Source: CAXXHQ01 sp963665265 (GTDB lineage Bacteria; Planctomycetota; Planctomycetia; Pirellulales; Thermoguttaceae). Taken from it: DNA of 64,000 nucleotides. Position 1 is the stretch's first letter, and every line of letters starts with the position of its first letter. Shown here one piece after another: positions 1 to 8,302 of this stretch. The translations under genes and the position numbers were made by a program. The notes under the pieces were generated by a model. That model was not told where the DNA came from. It did no database searches and was given only the letters and a program-made list of their open reading frames with translations. The stretch spans positions 620,001 through 684,000 of the forward strand of contig CAXXHQ010000001.1 of the NCBI GenBank assembly GCA_963665265.2. The letters are read 5' to 3'.

Positions 1-862
1 GAATCATGCTCGATGTCGGGAAGCGGGAGAGCATTTTTCGCAGCAAGGAGATGGGATGGTGCAGCGTGCGAGTTGAACGGCGGATGCGGAAAGCGATCCA
101 CTGCCATTTCAGGAATCGCCACGCGCGAGGAAGCCACGCCAGGGCGATTCCGACGCCGAAGTACTTTTCCCAACCTTGAGCTTTTGCGCCGAGAAGGAAA
201 TAGGCGGCGACGAGGGCGACGCCGGCGACGATCGCGAAGACTAGGTCGAGGCAAGCCGTCCATGAAGAGAATCGCAGTTTTCTGCGTAGTTTTTTGAAGC
301 GGCTCAGCGCGTTTTCGTCGGTCGATTGATCGTAGCAGGCGGCCAACAAAAGAACGTCGCGGCGTTGCGAAGGTTCAAGTCGATCGATCGGCAACGCGCC
401 GTCCCGGGCGGCCGGATGTCGCGCTTGCTTGTTTTCCAAAATACGATCGACAAGCTGCGTGACGCCCAAGGAAAGGATCGCGTCCATGTGATCCCAGAGG
501 CGCCATTCGTCGAGCAGACGATCAGGGCGACGTTTGCGGCCGGAGAAGCGTTCGCGAAATCGATCCAAGAACGGATTGAAGTCGTCGTATTGAACGACGA
601 ACGCTTGTTTGTCGGGATGGTCGGCGTTGTAGTCGGTCAGATGACGGACGATTTGCAGTCGGAGAGCGGTTTTACCGGCTCCTTTTTCGCCGAAGACGAC
701 GGCGGCGGCCGGCTCTTGCGGATCGCCGTAGATTTTATCCCACGTGGGATGATACATGCTTCGGATGCAAGCGCCTTTGAACACGAGATCGCTTTGCGCA
801 TCTTCATCGACGAAGGGATTGGCGGCGATGCCGTGTCGTTCCAGAAAATGTTGGATGTTCAT
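1..862 (-). CDS. P-loop ATPase with membrane segment (C-terminus cut by window edge)
   Basis: The frame is open from an ATG at 862 to the left edge, so the C-terminus is missing; 287 residues are visible. A Walker A motif GEKGAGKT lies at residues 58-65, after an N-terminal stretch that resembles ExeA/KAP-like ATPases (short helical lead, then a beta strand VVF into the P-loop). A hydrophobic segment around residues 205-224, and probably a second near 237-250, suggest a membrane anchor inside or after the ATPase domain. The gene starts 46 bases after the stop of the upstream GYF_2 gene on the same strand, so the two are probably co-transcribed and may work at the membrane together. The substrate cannot be told. 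The call of ATPase is firm; the family is uncertain because the sensor and arginine-finger regions lie outside the window or are not recognisable. Confidence 0.75.
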   Translation of the reverse strand, partial: MNIQHFLERHGIAANPFVDEDAQSDLVFKGACIRSMYHPTWDKIYGDPQEPAAAVVFGEKGAGKTALRLQIVRHLTDYNADHPDKQAFVVQYDDFNPFLDRFRERFSGRKRRPDRLLDEWRLWDHMDAILSLGVTQLVDRILENKQARHPAARDGALPIDRLEPSQRRDVLLLAACYDQSTDENALSRFKKLRRKLRFSSWTACLDLVFAIVAGVALVAAYFLLGAKAQGWEKYFGVGIALAWLPRAWRFLKWQWIAFRIRRSTRTLHHPISLLRKMLSRFPTSSMI

Positions 863-908
863 GGGCTTTCCGAAGACTGAAATCGCATGGCGGCTCGTTA
901 GCGAACGG

Positions 909-1667
909 CTAACGCAGCAATATCCACAAAACGGCGATGAAGACGAGGAGACCGCCTCCGCCGAATAGCAAATAATACCATAATTTCAGATTGATATCAG
1001 TTTCCGGGGCCAAAACGACTTGGGAAATCGTCGATTCCTCGTCGTCGTCGCCGACGGGAGAATCGGGGTGAATTTCGGCGGCCTCGGGGAACCGCATACG
1101 CGAATCGCCGTTCATGAAGAACTCTTCGGCGGCGCTGTGCCAGTCGCTCCATCCTTCATGCCAAACCCACTCCCGCGACGTAATCACCCGATCGTGTATC
1201 CATTGGCGAAGCACGTCGCCGCGAATGGGCCCTTGCTGATTGCCGTCGGTAAAGCGAACATGCCATTGCATTTCAGGAACAAGATCTTTTTCCGACGAAA
1301 ACGAGGGGAGATTCTTCGGCGGGGGCGGCGAATACGTCGGATCCGCTTCGGAACTCTTCGCCACGACGGGAATTTGCTCCGAGCTTTCATCGGCGAACCG
1401 CAAACCGTCGGCCTCTCGAGCGGAGACAAAGGCCTCGACGTCGACAAGCGCTTCTTGGTCGTCCGGAGCGGACGGAGCCGCTTGGGCGGTTCGCTCGACC
1501 TGCTTCGCCACAAAGTTCAACAGATTCTTTTGGCGAGCGCTAGGACGAGTGCTTTGAATAGGGATAAGCACCTTCTCGCCGCAGTGCGGACAAATGCCGC
1601 GCTTTCCGGCCAGAAAGCTTTTTACATGAAGTCGGTGTCCGCTCGGACAATAAAAACGTATGCCCAT
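909..1667 (-). CDS. Zinc-ribbon and GYF_2 (DUF4339) domain membrane protein
   Basis: This 252-residue protein has three parts. The N-terminus (residues 7-35) carries C8, H12 and a CPHC pair at about 29-32, a likely zinc ribbon. Residues about 130-178 match the GYF_2 fold, with the hallmark series W-x-V-R...G-P-I-R...W-I...V-W-H-E-G-W-x-D-W. The C-terminus is one hydrophobic helix (about 230-251) ending in LLR, so the protein is probably tail-anchored with its domains in the cytoplasm. The middle is acidic and Pro-rich. GYF_2 proteins of this plan are common in planctomycetes and are thought to bind proline-rich partners; the partner here is unknown. It leads a minus-strand pair with the ATPase at 1-862 and is divergent from the endonuclease V fusion. 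Confidence 0.8.
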   Translation of the reverse strand: MGIRFYCPSGHRLHVKSFLAGKRGICPHCGEKVLIPIQSTRPSARQKNLLNFVAKQVERTAQAAPSAPDDQEALVDVEAFVSAREADGLRFADESSEQIPVVAKSSEADPTYSPPPPKNLPSFSSEKDLVPEMQWHVRFTDGNQQGPIRGDVLRQWIHDRVITSREWVWHEGWSDWHSAAEEFFMNGDSRMRFPEAAEIHPDSPVGDDDEESTISQVVLAPETDINLKLWYYLLFGGGGLLVFIAVLWILLR

Positions 1668-1768
1668 TGTTTACCAATCCGCGAAAGGGTAGCCTTCAGT
1701 ATAACAAGCTTTTCAAAAAAACGGAAAGTTTGAAATTTGGCCGCCGCCATTCCATAGGGGGGCATTCT

Positions 1769-2794
1769 ATGCAAAGCAATCCCCAATCGCCAATAGGATT
1801 AAACGATTATTTTGGCGCCCAGTTCCGTACGCTCCCCGATTTGGCCTGGGAATGCCGCCGTCTTTGGAACCAAATTCCGCCCGGCCGGGTATCGACTCCC
1901 GGCCTAATCGCCGAGGCCCTAGGCGATCGGTCCGCCGCGATCTGGATTGCACGCCTTTCGCTGCATCACGATCATACAACGATGACGGAATGCGTTTGCC
2001 ACCGGATCGTTCGAGCGACGGGAGAGTTGGGCGGCTACCTCGGCGGCACTGACGTACTTAAACGAAATCGACTGGCGGCCGAGGGAATCGACATCGAAAA
2101 CGACCGGGTCGACCTGCAAACATTCGGCTTCTCGGATTTTGAAGGCGATCGACCGCTGGAACGGCTTCGATGGATGCAAAATGAACTTGCCGACAAAGTG
2201 GAAATGACCTCTTGGCGGCGGTTGCCGGAGTGCGTCGGCGCGGTCGATGCGGCCTATCCGCAGCCCGACTGCGCACAAGCCGCCTACGCTTTGGTCCACC
2301 TATCGTCGGGCGAGTTGCTTTGGTCGCAAACCGTCCAGGTCCCAGCGGCGTTTCCATACATTTCGGGATTTTTGAGTTTTCGCGAATTGCCCGCCATGAC
2401 GGCGGTTATCGAGCTTGCTCGAGCCGCAGGCCAATTGGCCGACGCGATTCTCGTTGACGGGAGCGGGGTTTTGCACCCTCGCGGCGCTGGAATCGCTTCG
2501 CACTTAGGGGCTGCCTTGAACTTGGCGACTGTCGGCGTCACCAAAAAAATGCTTTGCGGGGAAACTGACCTGAAAGATGCGGCGCCGGGCGAGATACGGC
2601 CGGTATTTTTCCGGGGGGATAAGCTCGGGATCGCCGCGTGGCCGAAGTCGGGAAGCAAGCGACCCGTCTTCTTTTCACCCGGGCATCGGACTGATGTGGA
2701 GTTCGCGGAACGAATTGCTCGGGCCACGATGAGAGGCCGGCGATTGCCTGAGCCGATCTATTGGGCGGACCGGAGGAGTCGAAAACCGGGTTAA
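1769..2794 (+). CDS. Alkyltransferase-like / endonuclease V fusion protein
   Basis: A 341-residue fusion of two DNA-repair modules. Residues about 20-100 match the DNA-binding/active-site domain of O6-alkylguanine-DNA alkyltransferase: a helix-turn-helix with PPGRVSTPGLIAEALGD, then C77-H78-R79 in the context V-C-H-R-I-V, then GELGGYLGG. The alkyl-acceptor Cys77 is present although the usual preceding Pro is Val. Residues about 155-320 match endonuclease V: D160 in GAVDAAY, FPYISGFLSFRE with E206, and D230 in LVDGSGVLHPRG, the expected metal-binding acids. The family cuts DNA next to deaminated bases such as hypoxanthine. The start at 1769 has a strong AGGGGGG ribosome site just upstream; an in-frame ATG at 1667 would overlap the divergent gene. 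A similar fusion is known from the archaeon Ferroplasma. Confidence 0.88.
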   Translation: MQSNPQSPIGLNDYFGAQFRTLPDLAWECRRLWNQIPPGRVSTPGLIAEALGDRSAAIWIARLSLHHDHTTMTECVCHRIVRATGELGGYLGGTDVLKRNRLAAEGIDIENDRVDLQTFGFSDFEGDRPLERLRWMQNELADKVEMTSWRRLPECVGAVDAAYPQPDCAQAAYALVHLSSGELLWSQTVQVPAAFPYISGFLSFRELPAMTAVIELARAAGQLADAILVDGSGVLHPRGAGIASHLGAALNLATVGVTKKMLCGETDLKDAAPGEIRPVFFRGDKLGIAAWPKSGSKRPVFFSPGHRTDVEFAERIARATMRGRRLPEPIYWADRRSRKPG

Positions 2795-2915
2795 ATTCGA
2801 CAAATAGACATGCGAAAAACAGCACTCTGGAATATTTTCGGCAGCCGCACTTGACAATAACCCCCTTAGTCGGTGAATTTGAAAGGGGAGGCTGCGTCGA
2901 AGAGGTCAAACGCCC

Positions 2916-2943
2916 TTGACGCTGGCAAACTATAGGTTATCGT
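2916..2943 (+). promoter_or_regulatory. Candidate sigma-70 promoter for the ferredoxin gene
   Basis: TTGACG at 2916-2921, a 16-base spacer and TATCGT at 2938-2943. A second possible -10 box, TATATT, lies at about 2977-2982 with a weak -35 box. The rest of the 2795-3118 gap holds a short CCCGGAGACGGG-type hairpin near 3000 and no open frame that looks coding. Confidence 0.3.
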
Positions 2944-3118
2944 GGCAGAGCCGTTACCTGACGCGGCTTTACGTTGTATATTGAGGTTTGGAGTCGGGCG
3001 TCCCGGAGACGGGCGTTTGGCGAGAAGTTAGGTAAGTCTGACGCGGACGGCGGCTTTGCGAGAAATAGCCCCGTTTCGTCAATCGCTCGTATTTACATTT
3101 TGATTTGGGAGAATATCC

Positions 3119-3292
3119 ATGGCAGCGGTAGTTGATGCTGGAAAGTGCACTGGTTGCGAATCTTGCTTAGAGTCGTGCCCGTTGGACGCAATTTCGATGA
3201 AGGACAACGTGGCCGTAATCGATCCGGAAACCTGCGGCGGTTGCGGTGCGTGCGTTGACGTTTGCCCGGTCGAAGCGATTTCGATGGAATAG
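3119..3292 (+). CDS. Small 2[4Fe-4S] ferredoxin
   Basis: A 57-residue protein beginning with ATG at 3119 after a GGGAGA ribosome site. It contains two complete cluster motifs: C10-x2-C13-x2-C16-x3-C20-P and C39-x2-C42-x2-C45-x3-C49-P. The two halves are similar (CTGCESCLESCPLDAIS and CGGCGACVDVCPVEAIS), the classic internal duplication of clostridial-type bacterial ferredoxins. Each cluster is ligated by three Cys of one motif and the last Cys of the other. It is a low-potential cytoplasmic electron carrier; its partner enzymes are not shown by the neighbourhood. It stands alone on its strand, about 245 bases before a lipoprotein gene. Confidence 0.95.
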   Translation: MAAVVDAGKCTGCESCLESCPLDAISMKDNVAVIDPETCGGCGACVDVCPVEAISME

Positions 3293-3537
3293 TTTCCGAC
3301 GGCGCGTTTTCCGATTTATAGCGGTCTCGACGGCGCTAAACCGATCGGGGCGACGTGAAGGCGAGTCGTTCCATATCCGTTTCCGAAGGGAAGTTCGGAT
3401 ATGCGGGCGATTCGCCTTCGGCTTTTCTTGCGAAGGCGCCGCGGACTGCGTCGAGATTGCGGGCGGTTTGCGACCGCGCCGAAAGCGGCTACAATGCGAG
3501 CGGCGGCGTCCGATTCTTCTTGCGAAGGTTCTTTTTC

Positions 3538-4836
3538 ATGCGTCAGTTGTTTAATCTTATCTTTTGCGCATCTTTTTTCGTCGGGGTCTGCGGTTGCGGA
3601 AAGCCCGAGGTCTCGGGCGTGGCCGCGTTGGAATCTTGCGGCCGACTGACGAATTTGAAGAACGCGACCGATCCCGGCTTGCGCGACGAATGGGCGCGGA
3701 TCGTGGAGGAGAAAGACGATCCGGAGAGCCTATGCCGTCGCCGCCCCGCCGAGGACGACAAGAACGCCGCCGGACCGCTTCGGGAATTGTTCGGTCGTCG
3801 AAACGTGAAGCAGTGGCTAGATCGCTGCGAGCCGTTTTTCACGCCGAAGGGTTTGACGTGCGATTCGGAGTCGCTCGAACGAATGCGTTTGATTCGCGAA
3901 CGATTCGACGCGGAACAGGCGAAAGCGCGCGACGCGATGCGTCGGCCGCGTCGTCAATTCGCGGTGAATTTTCTGTCGGGATTCGGCGACGATCTCTCGT
4001 TTGTCACGACGGTGCGGTTGTTGGCTCGCATCGAGGCGTTTTCGGCGGTCGGCGCGATGGCGGCCGGCCGTTTGGACGAGGCGTTTGACGCGATTGAACA
4101 GATGATGCGTTACGCGGACGCGCTTTCGGACCATCATCCGACGGCGCGATTACAAGCGGCGGGCATTCATCGCGAGGCGTTTGCGACGCTTCAGCTTTTC
4201 GTGCTTCAGAAAGACCTCGCGCCGGAGCGATTGAAGCGAGCGGCGGAATTGTTACGGCAAACGCTAGCCGCTTGGCCGGCGGACGACGACGCGTGGCGAG
4301 GCGATCGCGCGTTGGGAATTCACGCCTACGAGATGGTCTATCAAGGATACGCCGACGACTTATTGACGCTAAACGAATTGGCGTCGCTCGACAAAAAAGG
4401 GGCGCTCGATAAGATCGTCGTTTTGCCGAAGAAGGCGATCGAAGAGGACGAGGCTTTTTATCTTCGCACGATGCGCAAAGTCATTGAGAGTTGCTCGCAT
4501 CCGTACAACGAACGCCGCGCGACGCTTGCCGAATTAGAGCGATCGATCGACGAGCGTCGGCGTGAGGCGCCCTACTGGTCGATCGCGGCGGAGTTATTAT
4601 TGCCGCATGTTTTCGAGGGGCTTCGATTACAAGCCGAGGATCGGGCCGTCTGCGAGGCGTGGTCTTACGCATTGGACGAATCGACGGCGGCGAGACCGGG
4701 CCCTGAGCGAACGAATCCATCCACAGGCAAGCCGTTCCTGATTTCCCGGCGAGACGATCTCTTGCGAATTACAATGAAAGACGCGTCGCGACGAGGCGAT
4801 TGTCCCGACGTGGTCGTTCCGGCGCCCGCAAAATAG
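3538..4836 (+). CDS. Putative lipoprotein of unknown function
   Basis: A 432-residue protein if started at the ATG at 3538, which puts a lipoprotein signal at the N-terminus: a short basic start, hydrophobic residues 4-17, then V-C-G-C with Cys20 as the likely lipidated residue. The frame extends upstream to 3355, but that extension is Arg-rich and lacks any signal-peptide character. The mature part is rich in Arg, Glu and Ala and looks mostly helical (for example residues about 120-330), which suggests a repeat or bundle fold. No catalytic motif was recognised. It is followed 45 bases later by apbE on the same strand, so the two may form a unit, but nothing in the sequence ties their functions. 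Confidence 0.7.
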   Translation: MRQLFNLIFCASFFVGVCGCGKPEVSGVAALESCGRLTNLKNATDPGLRDEWARIVEEKDDPESLCRRRPAEDDKNAAGPLRELFGRRNVKQWLDRCEPFFTPKGLTCDSESLERMRLIRERFDAEQAKARDAMRRPRRQFAVNFLSGFGDDLSFVTTVRLLARIEAFSAVGAMAAGRLDEAFDAIEQMMRYADALSDHHPTARLQAAGIHREAFATLQLFVLQKDLAPERLKRAAELLRQTLAAWPADDDAWRGDRALGIHAYEMVYQGYADDLLTLNELASLDKKGALDKIVVLPKKAIEEDEAFYLRTMRKVIESCSHPYNERRATLAELERSIDERRREAPYWSIAAELLLPHVFEGLRLQAEDRAVCEAWSYALDESTAARPGPERTNPSTGKPFLISRRDDLLRITMKDASRRGDCPDVVVPAPAK

Positions 4837-4881
4837 CAGGCGTCGCGACATTGCAAATTCAAAAGTTGTTCAATCGCAATT

Positions 4882-5955
4882 ATGGCTGATTCATCGGATC
4901 GTCGAAATTTTTTACGTCGCGCGCGGAATGCGTTCGCCGAAGCGGCGGGGCGCAAGCTGCCGGATCTATCGCAAGGCGAGAAGGCGAAGAGCGTCGCGCC
5001 CTTAGTGACGACGATGACGCGACGAGCGATGGCGACCGATTTTGAATTGCGGTATCCGGTCGATTGCGGCGATCCGGAGGCGGCGCTACAGGCTCTCGAA
5101 GCGCTCGACGCTCTCGAAGAACGGCTTTCTTTTTTTCGATTGCAAAGCGAAATCTCCCGGATCAATTTATTGGCGAGCGAAGCGCCGGTCGCGATCGAGG
5201 ACGATCTTTTCGAGTTGCTTTCCGAGATGATGCGGCTGAGCGAAGAGACGGAAGGCGCATGGGATATTACGTCGGCGCCTCTTTGGCAGCTTTGGGGTTT
5301 CGCCAAACGTCGCGGCGGCGTTCCTTCGGAGGGCGAAATCGAAGACGCGTTGAAACTCGTCGGCCGGCATCTCGTGGAGCTGGATGCGAAACGGAAGACG
5401 ATTCGTTTCAAACTTCCGGGAATGAAAATCAATCTGGGCGGCGTGGGAAAAGGATACGCCTTGGACCGGTGCGGCAAAATGCTGGTCGATTCGGGCATGA
5501 ATCACTTTCTGCTGCACGGCGGGCGGAGCTCGATACTTGCCCGGGGCGACGGAGAAGGGGCGAAAGCATCGACAGAGTCGAAAGGATGGGCTATCGGCGT
5601 GGTCGATCCGAGACGGCCGAATCGGCGGATCGGCGAAATTTTGTTGAAAAATGGGGCGATCGGCTCCTCCGGATCCCAATTTCAATCGTTCCGGCACGAA
5701 GGAAAGAAATATGGTCATATTATTGATCCTCGAACCGGTCGGCCGGCTAATCAAACCGAGGCGGTGACGGTCCTGGCTCCAACTGCTACGTTGGCGGACG
5801 CCCTTTCGACGGCGTTTTTCGTCTTAGGGGCGGAAAAGACAGCGGAATATGTGAAGAAAAGGCCGGAAATCGGCGTGGCGATGTTTCCCGCCGGCGTGAG
5901 GAGCGAGGAAATGCTCCGTTGGAATATAGCGGACGGGGTATTCGTCGGTCGTTAG
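4882..5955 (+). CDS. apbE: FAD:protein FMN transferase (ApbE family)
   Basis: A 357-residue ApbE protein. The family moves FMN from FAD onto a threonine of target proteins such as RnfG/NqrC-type subunits, outside the cytoplasmic membrane. Seen here are the family blocks: MATDFELRY near residue 50, the GGVGKGYALD block near 186, GHIIDPRTG near 277, and ATLADALSTAFF near 300, which includes the conserved metal-binding Asp/Thr region. The N-terminus has RRNFLRR, which resembles a twin-arginine motif, but a clear hydrophobic core is lacking, so export is uncertain. Length is typical for the family. No flavinylated partner gene is visible in the window. Confidence 0.92.
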   Translation: MADSSDRRNFLRRARNAFAEAAGRKLPDLSQGEKAKSVAPLVTTMTRRAMATDFELRYPVDCGDPEAALQALEALDALEERLSFFRLQSEISRINLLASEAPVAIEDDLFELLSEMMRLSEETEGAWDITSAPLWQLWGFAKRRGGVPSEGEIEDALKLVGRHLVELDAKRKTIRFKLPGMKINLGGVGKGYALDRCGKMLVDSGMNHFLLHGGRSSILARGDGEGAKASTESKGWAIGVVDPRRPNRRIGEILLKNGAIGSSGSQFQSFRHEGKKYGHIIDPRTGRPANQTEAVTVLAPTATLADALSTAFFVLGAEKTAEYVKKRPEIGVAMFPAGVRSEEMLRWNIADGVFVGR

Positions 5956-6242
5956 TAAAAATTGCGTCGTTGCGGTCGGCGGAAATGCCGACGATACTTT
6001 AAGTTAGGGCAGGTTGAAATCGAAGCCGATTTGGGGGCATAGACGACCCTTCGGCGAAGAAGGTACAATAAACAACTTGCGAAACGGACATTTTTTTCCA
6101 CTCAAGAGTTAGCGACAGGCGATCCTCCGGTTCGTCCGACGATTTTTCCTAATAGGAAAAGTCGGGAATTTGAGAGATGGCGCCGCGACTGTTCTTCCGA
6201 GGGGGATTTCGGGAAGACGATTCCCGCATTCACTGGTAGGCG

Positions 6243-7001
6243 ATGATCGATTTTCTCGTAACTCACGGATCGTATTTGCTGATATTCGCGGTGCTGGTTC
6301 TGTCCGGCATCGGACTGCCGATCCCTGAAGAAGTGCCGATCGTTGCGGCGGGCATCATGAGTCTTAACGACAAGATGGAGCCTTGGCCGGCTTTCGCCGT
6401 TTGCTTGGCGGGAGCGTTGCTCGGCGATTGCGTGATGTATTACGTCGGCTGTCATTTCGGACGCGGGATACTCTCGGAGCATCCGTGGTGGGCCAGACTA
6501 GTCACCCCCGCCCGGGAAAGACAGATCGAGCGTCTTTTCAAAAAGCACGGATTAAAGGTCTTCTTCGTCGCCCGATTTTTAGTCGGACTTCGCTCGCCAG
6601 TTTACGTCACGGCCGGCATTCTTCGGGTCCCCTTCGGCCGATTCTTGTTGATTGATTCATTTTGCGCCACGTCGGTCGTGGGAACGTTTTTCTATCTGAC
6701 GTATCAATGGGGACGACGGATTGCGATGCTTTTCAAGCAAATCGAAGTCTATCTTACCGTCGTCATCATCTGCGCCCTGATCGGCATTAGCATTTACGTG
6801 TGGCGTCGCTATTTACGCAAGTACGCTTCGTCGGAAGCATTGTTGGCGGCCGCAGCCGAGGCGGATTGCGATGATGAATCGACCGAAGAAAAGAACGTCG
6901 CTTCGACGACGAATGAGGGGGACGCCGCCCTGCAGGATCCGATGAGCGACGTTCAACACGAGACGCCGAAAGAGAACAACGCGGGAAGCGACGCCGCGTG
7001 A
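6243..7001 (+). CDS. DedA family membrane protein
   Basis: A 252-residue integral membrane protein with the DedA/SNARE-associated (VTT) pattern: an N-terminal hydrophobic helix followed by GIGLPIPEEVP, a second helix at about 48-70 containing GALLGDCVMYYVG, the R-F-L-V-G-L-R-S-P block near residue 115, and two further helices at about 135-155 and 165-185. The family is involved in envelope maintenance; some members flip undecaprenyl phosphate or phospholipids. The conserved Glu of the EE pair and the Arg of the FxxR region are kept. The C-terminal 60 residues are an acidic, Ala-rich tail not typical of the domain. The 5956-6242 gap upstream holds a small hairpin near 5978 and no gene. Confidence 0.88.
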   Translation: MIDFLVTHGSYLLIFAVLVLSGIGLPIPEEVPIVAAGIMSLNDKMEPWPAFAVCLAGALLGDCVMYYVGCHFGRGILSEHPWWARLVTPARERQIERLFKKHGLKVFFVARFLVGLRSPVYVTAGILRVPFGRFLLIDSFCATSVVGTFFYLTYQWGRRIAMLFKQIEVYLTVVIICALIGISIYVWRRYLRKYASSEALLAAAAEADCDDESTEEKNVASTTNEGDAALQDPMSDVQHETPKENNAGSDAA

Positions 7002-7029
7002 AGTGTGGAGGAGCAAAAATGCATGCCTT

Positions 7030-7180
7030 CGGCATTGCCGCTAAACTGGAGCTATCCGATCCGACCTTTCGGCATTGCGGCTAAACGATTGGTGCGTGCA
7101 AGCACGCACCCTACGGTATAACGGCTAAACGGCGGCGCAGCGAGTTCCCTTCATGCACAGACAAGAATGTCTGTTCTCCT
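7030..7180. repeat. Cluster of short palindromic dispersed repeats
   Basis: Between dedA and the Cys-rich gene lie three different repeat words side by side. The phrase TTCGGCATTGCCGCTAAAC occurs near 7028 and, with one change, near 7070. GGTGCGTGC-AA-GCACGCACC at about 7090-7110 is a perfect 9-bp palindrome. ACAGACA-AGAA-TGTCTGT lies near 7157-7174. None is coding. These read as extragenic palindromic elements rather than regulatory sites of one gene. Confidence 0.6.
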
Positions 7181-7186
7181 AGCGCA

Positions 7187-7230
7187 TAAAAAAAGAACAT
7201 GGCAAGCGGTCCGTCGTTGCCATGTTCTTT
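7187..7230 (-). terminator. Intrinsic terminator
   Basis: A perfect 14-bp inverted repeat (7192-7205 with 7217-7230) with an 11-base loop. On the minus strand the stem is followed by a run of T (complement of 7187-7194), so it best serves the Cys-rich gene ending at 7413, and it may also stop dedA transcripts from the other side. Confidence 0.75.
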
Positions 7231-7412
7231 ATCCTGAAACGAGACTAACGCTAAGGCTTCGATTTTCTTTCGTTTTGTGCGATGTTCCGTCGAAAGTCGG
7301 CGTTGAAAGTCCCGCCCTCCCGGCAGGCTTAATAGTGTTTATAATCGGCCGCCGTTGACAATAATTCGGAAAATTTTTTTGTCGAGCAAATCGTCGACGC
7401 AATTTACCTCGT

Positions 7413-7901
7413 TTAACGCATCCAGGGGTAAGTCGCCTTCCAAGCGGCGTCGGTCGATTTCGGAGGCGCGGGAGCCGGGGCGGCTTGCGGACTAAGTCCA
7501 GGAGCGGCGGGAGTCGGCGTCGGATTCGTCGTCGGCCGAACGGTTTCGGTCGCGCATCCGGCGTTCGGCGTCACGCAGTACGGCGAGGTCGAGCAGGAAG
7601 AGCGGGCGGGGCCGCAGTAGGAGCCGCTGGGCTTCGGCGTGCCGAAGCGGGTCCAAAACGCTTGCCAACGGGCTTTCTCTTCGCAGTAGCCATCCCACGC
7701 GTTGTCGCAGGCCGAGGGCGGGCATTCGCAACAGCCGGGCGACATGCAGAATCCAGGCGGGCTATAGCAGGCCGGGCCTTGATAGGAGCGGTACGCTCTA
7801 TTCGATTCGCCGTTACAACTTGCGCAGCCTCCGCCGGCGAAACTCGCCGTCGCCGTTATCGCAATTGCCGCCCCAATGATCGCTGTTACGAACGTTCGCA
7901 T
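7413..7901 (-). CDS. Secreted Cys-rich, Pro-rich protein of unknown function
   Basis: A 162-residue protein with a clear Sec signal peptide (hydrophobic core about residues 5-19, cleavage likely after ASFA). The mature part begins GGGCASCNGES and holds about sixteen cysteines, several in close pairs (GCCECPPSAC, CATE, CSTSPYC), followed by a Pro/Thr/Ala-rich tail of about 40 residues. Such proteins are frequent in planctomycetes and could be disulfide-linked wall or envelope proteins; that role is inference from composition. No enzymatic motif is visible. It stands alone between a terminator at 7187-7230 and a repeat-filled gap. Confidence 0.7.
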   Translation of the reverse strand: MRTFVTAIIGAAIAITATASFAGGGCASCNGESNRAYRSYQGPACYSPPGFCMSPGCCECPPSACDNAWDGYCEEKARWQAFWTRFGTPKPSGSYCGPARSSCSTSPYCVTPNAGCATETVRPTTNPTPTPAAPGLSPQAAPAPAPPKSTDAAWKATYPWMR

Positions 7902-8119
7902 CGTTCGCGCTCCTCATTTCAAGAAAACGAAATTCGCTTTTCTTTCACTCGGCTATGTTAGGCGCGTGAGGCGAGATTTTCGGCGCGAGATGCGCCACGA
8001 GGAAGAATTTTACGATTACATAGAGTTTGCGGGCGCGTAAATCCACGGAGAGAGGCACGACAAGCGCGTGATGCGTGGAAGTGACTATGTCGCCCCTAAA
8101 GAGGCTTGGAGGAGACGAC

Positions 8120-8265
8120 GATCCTAGTCCGTGGGCTAACGCCCACGGCTGTCTTACGCCGTCCCTTCGGGACTCAAAACCGAGCAACGCCCCAAGCAGT
8201 TTCGATCAAGCGCTAAGGGTCCGACGCCCACGGCTGTATTACCCCGTCCCTTCGGGACTAGCTTG
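8120..8265. repeat. Two copies of a composite palindromic repeat
   Basis: Two copies of a unit of about 40-45 bases, near 8127-8172 and 8220-8262. Each has ACGCCCACGGCTGT, then TTAC-CCGT, then CCCTTCGGGACT. The first copy also keeps a left arm CCGTGGGC that pairs with GCCCACGG. GTCCC-TTC-GGGAC forms a second hairpin. The 7902-8302 gap holds no coding frame I can support. Confidence 0.6.
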
Positions 8266-8302
8266 TCATGCACAGGAGTGCATGACCTACGGCTACGGCC
8301 GT

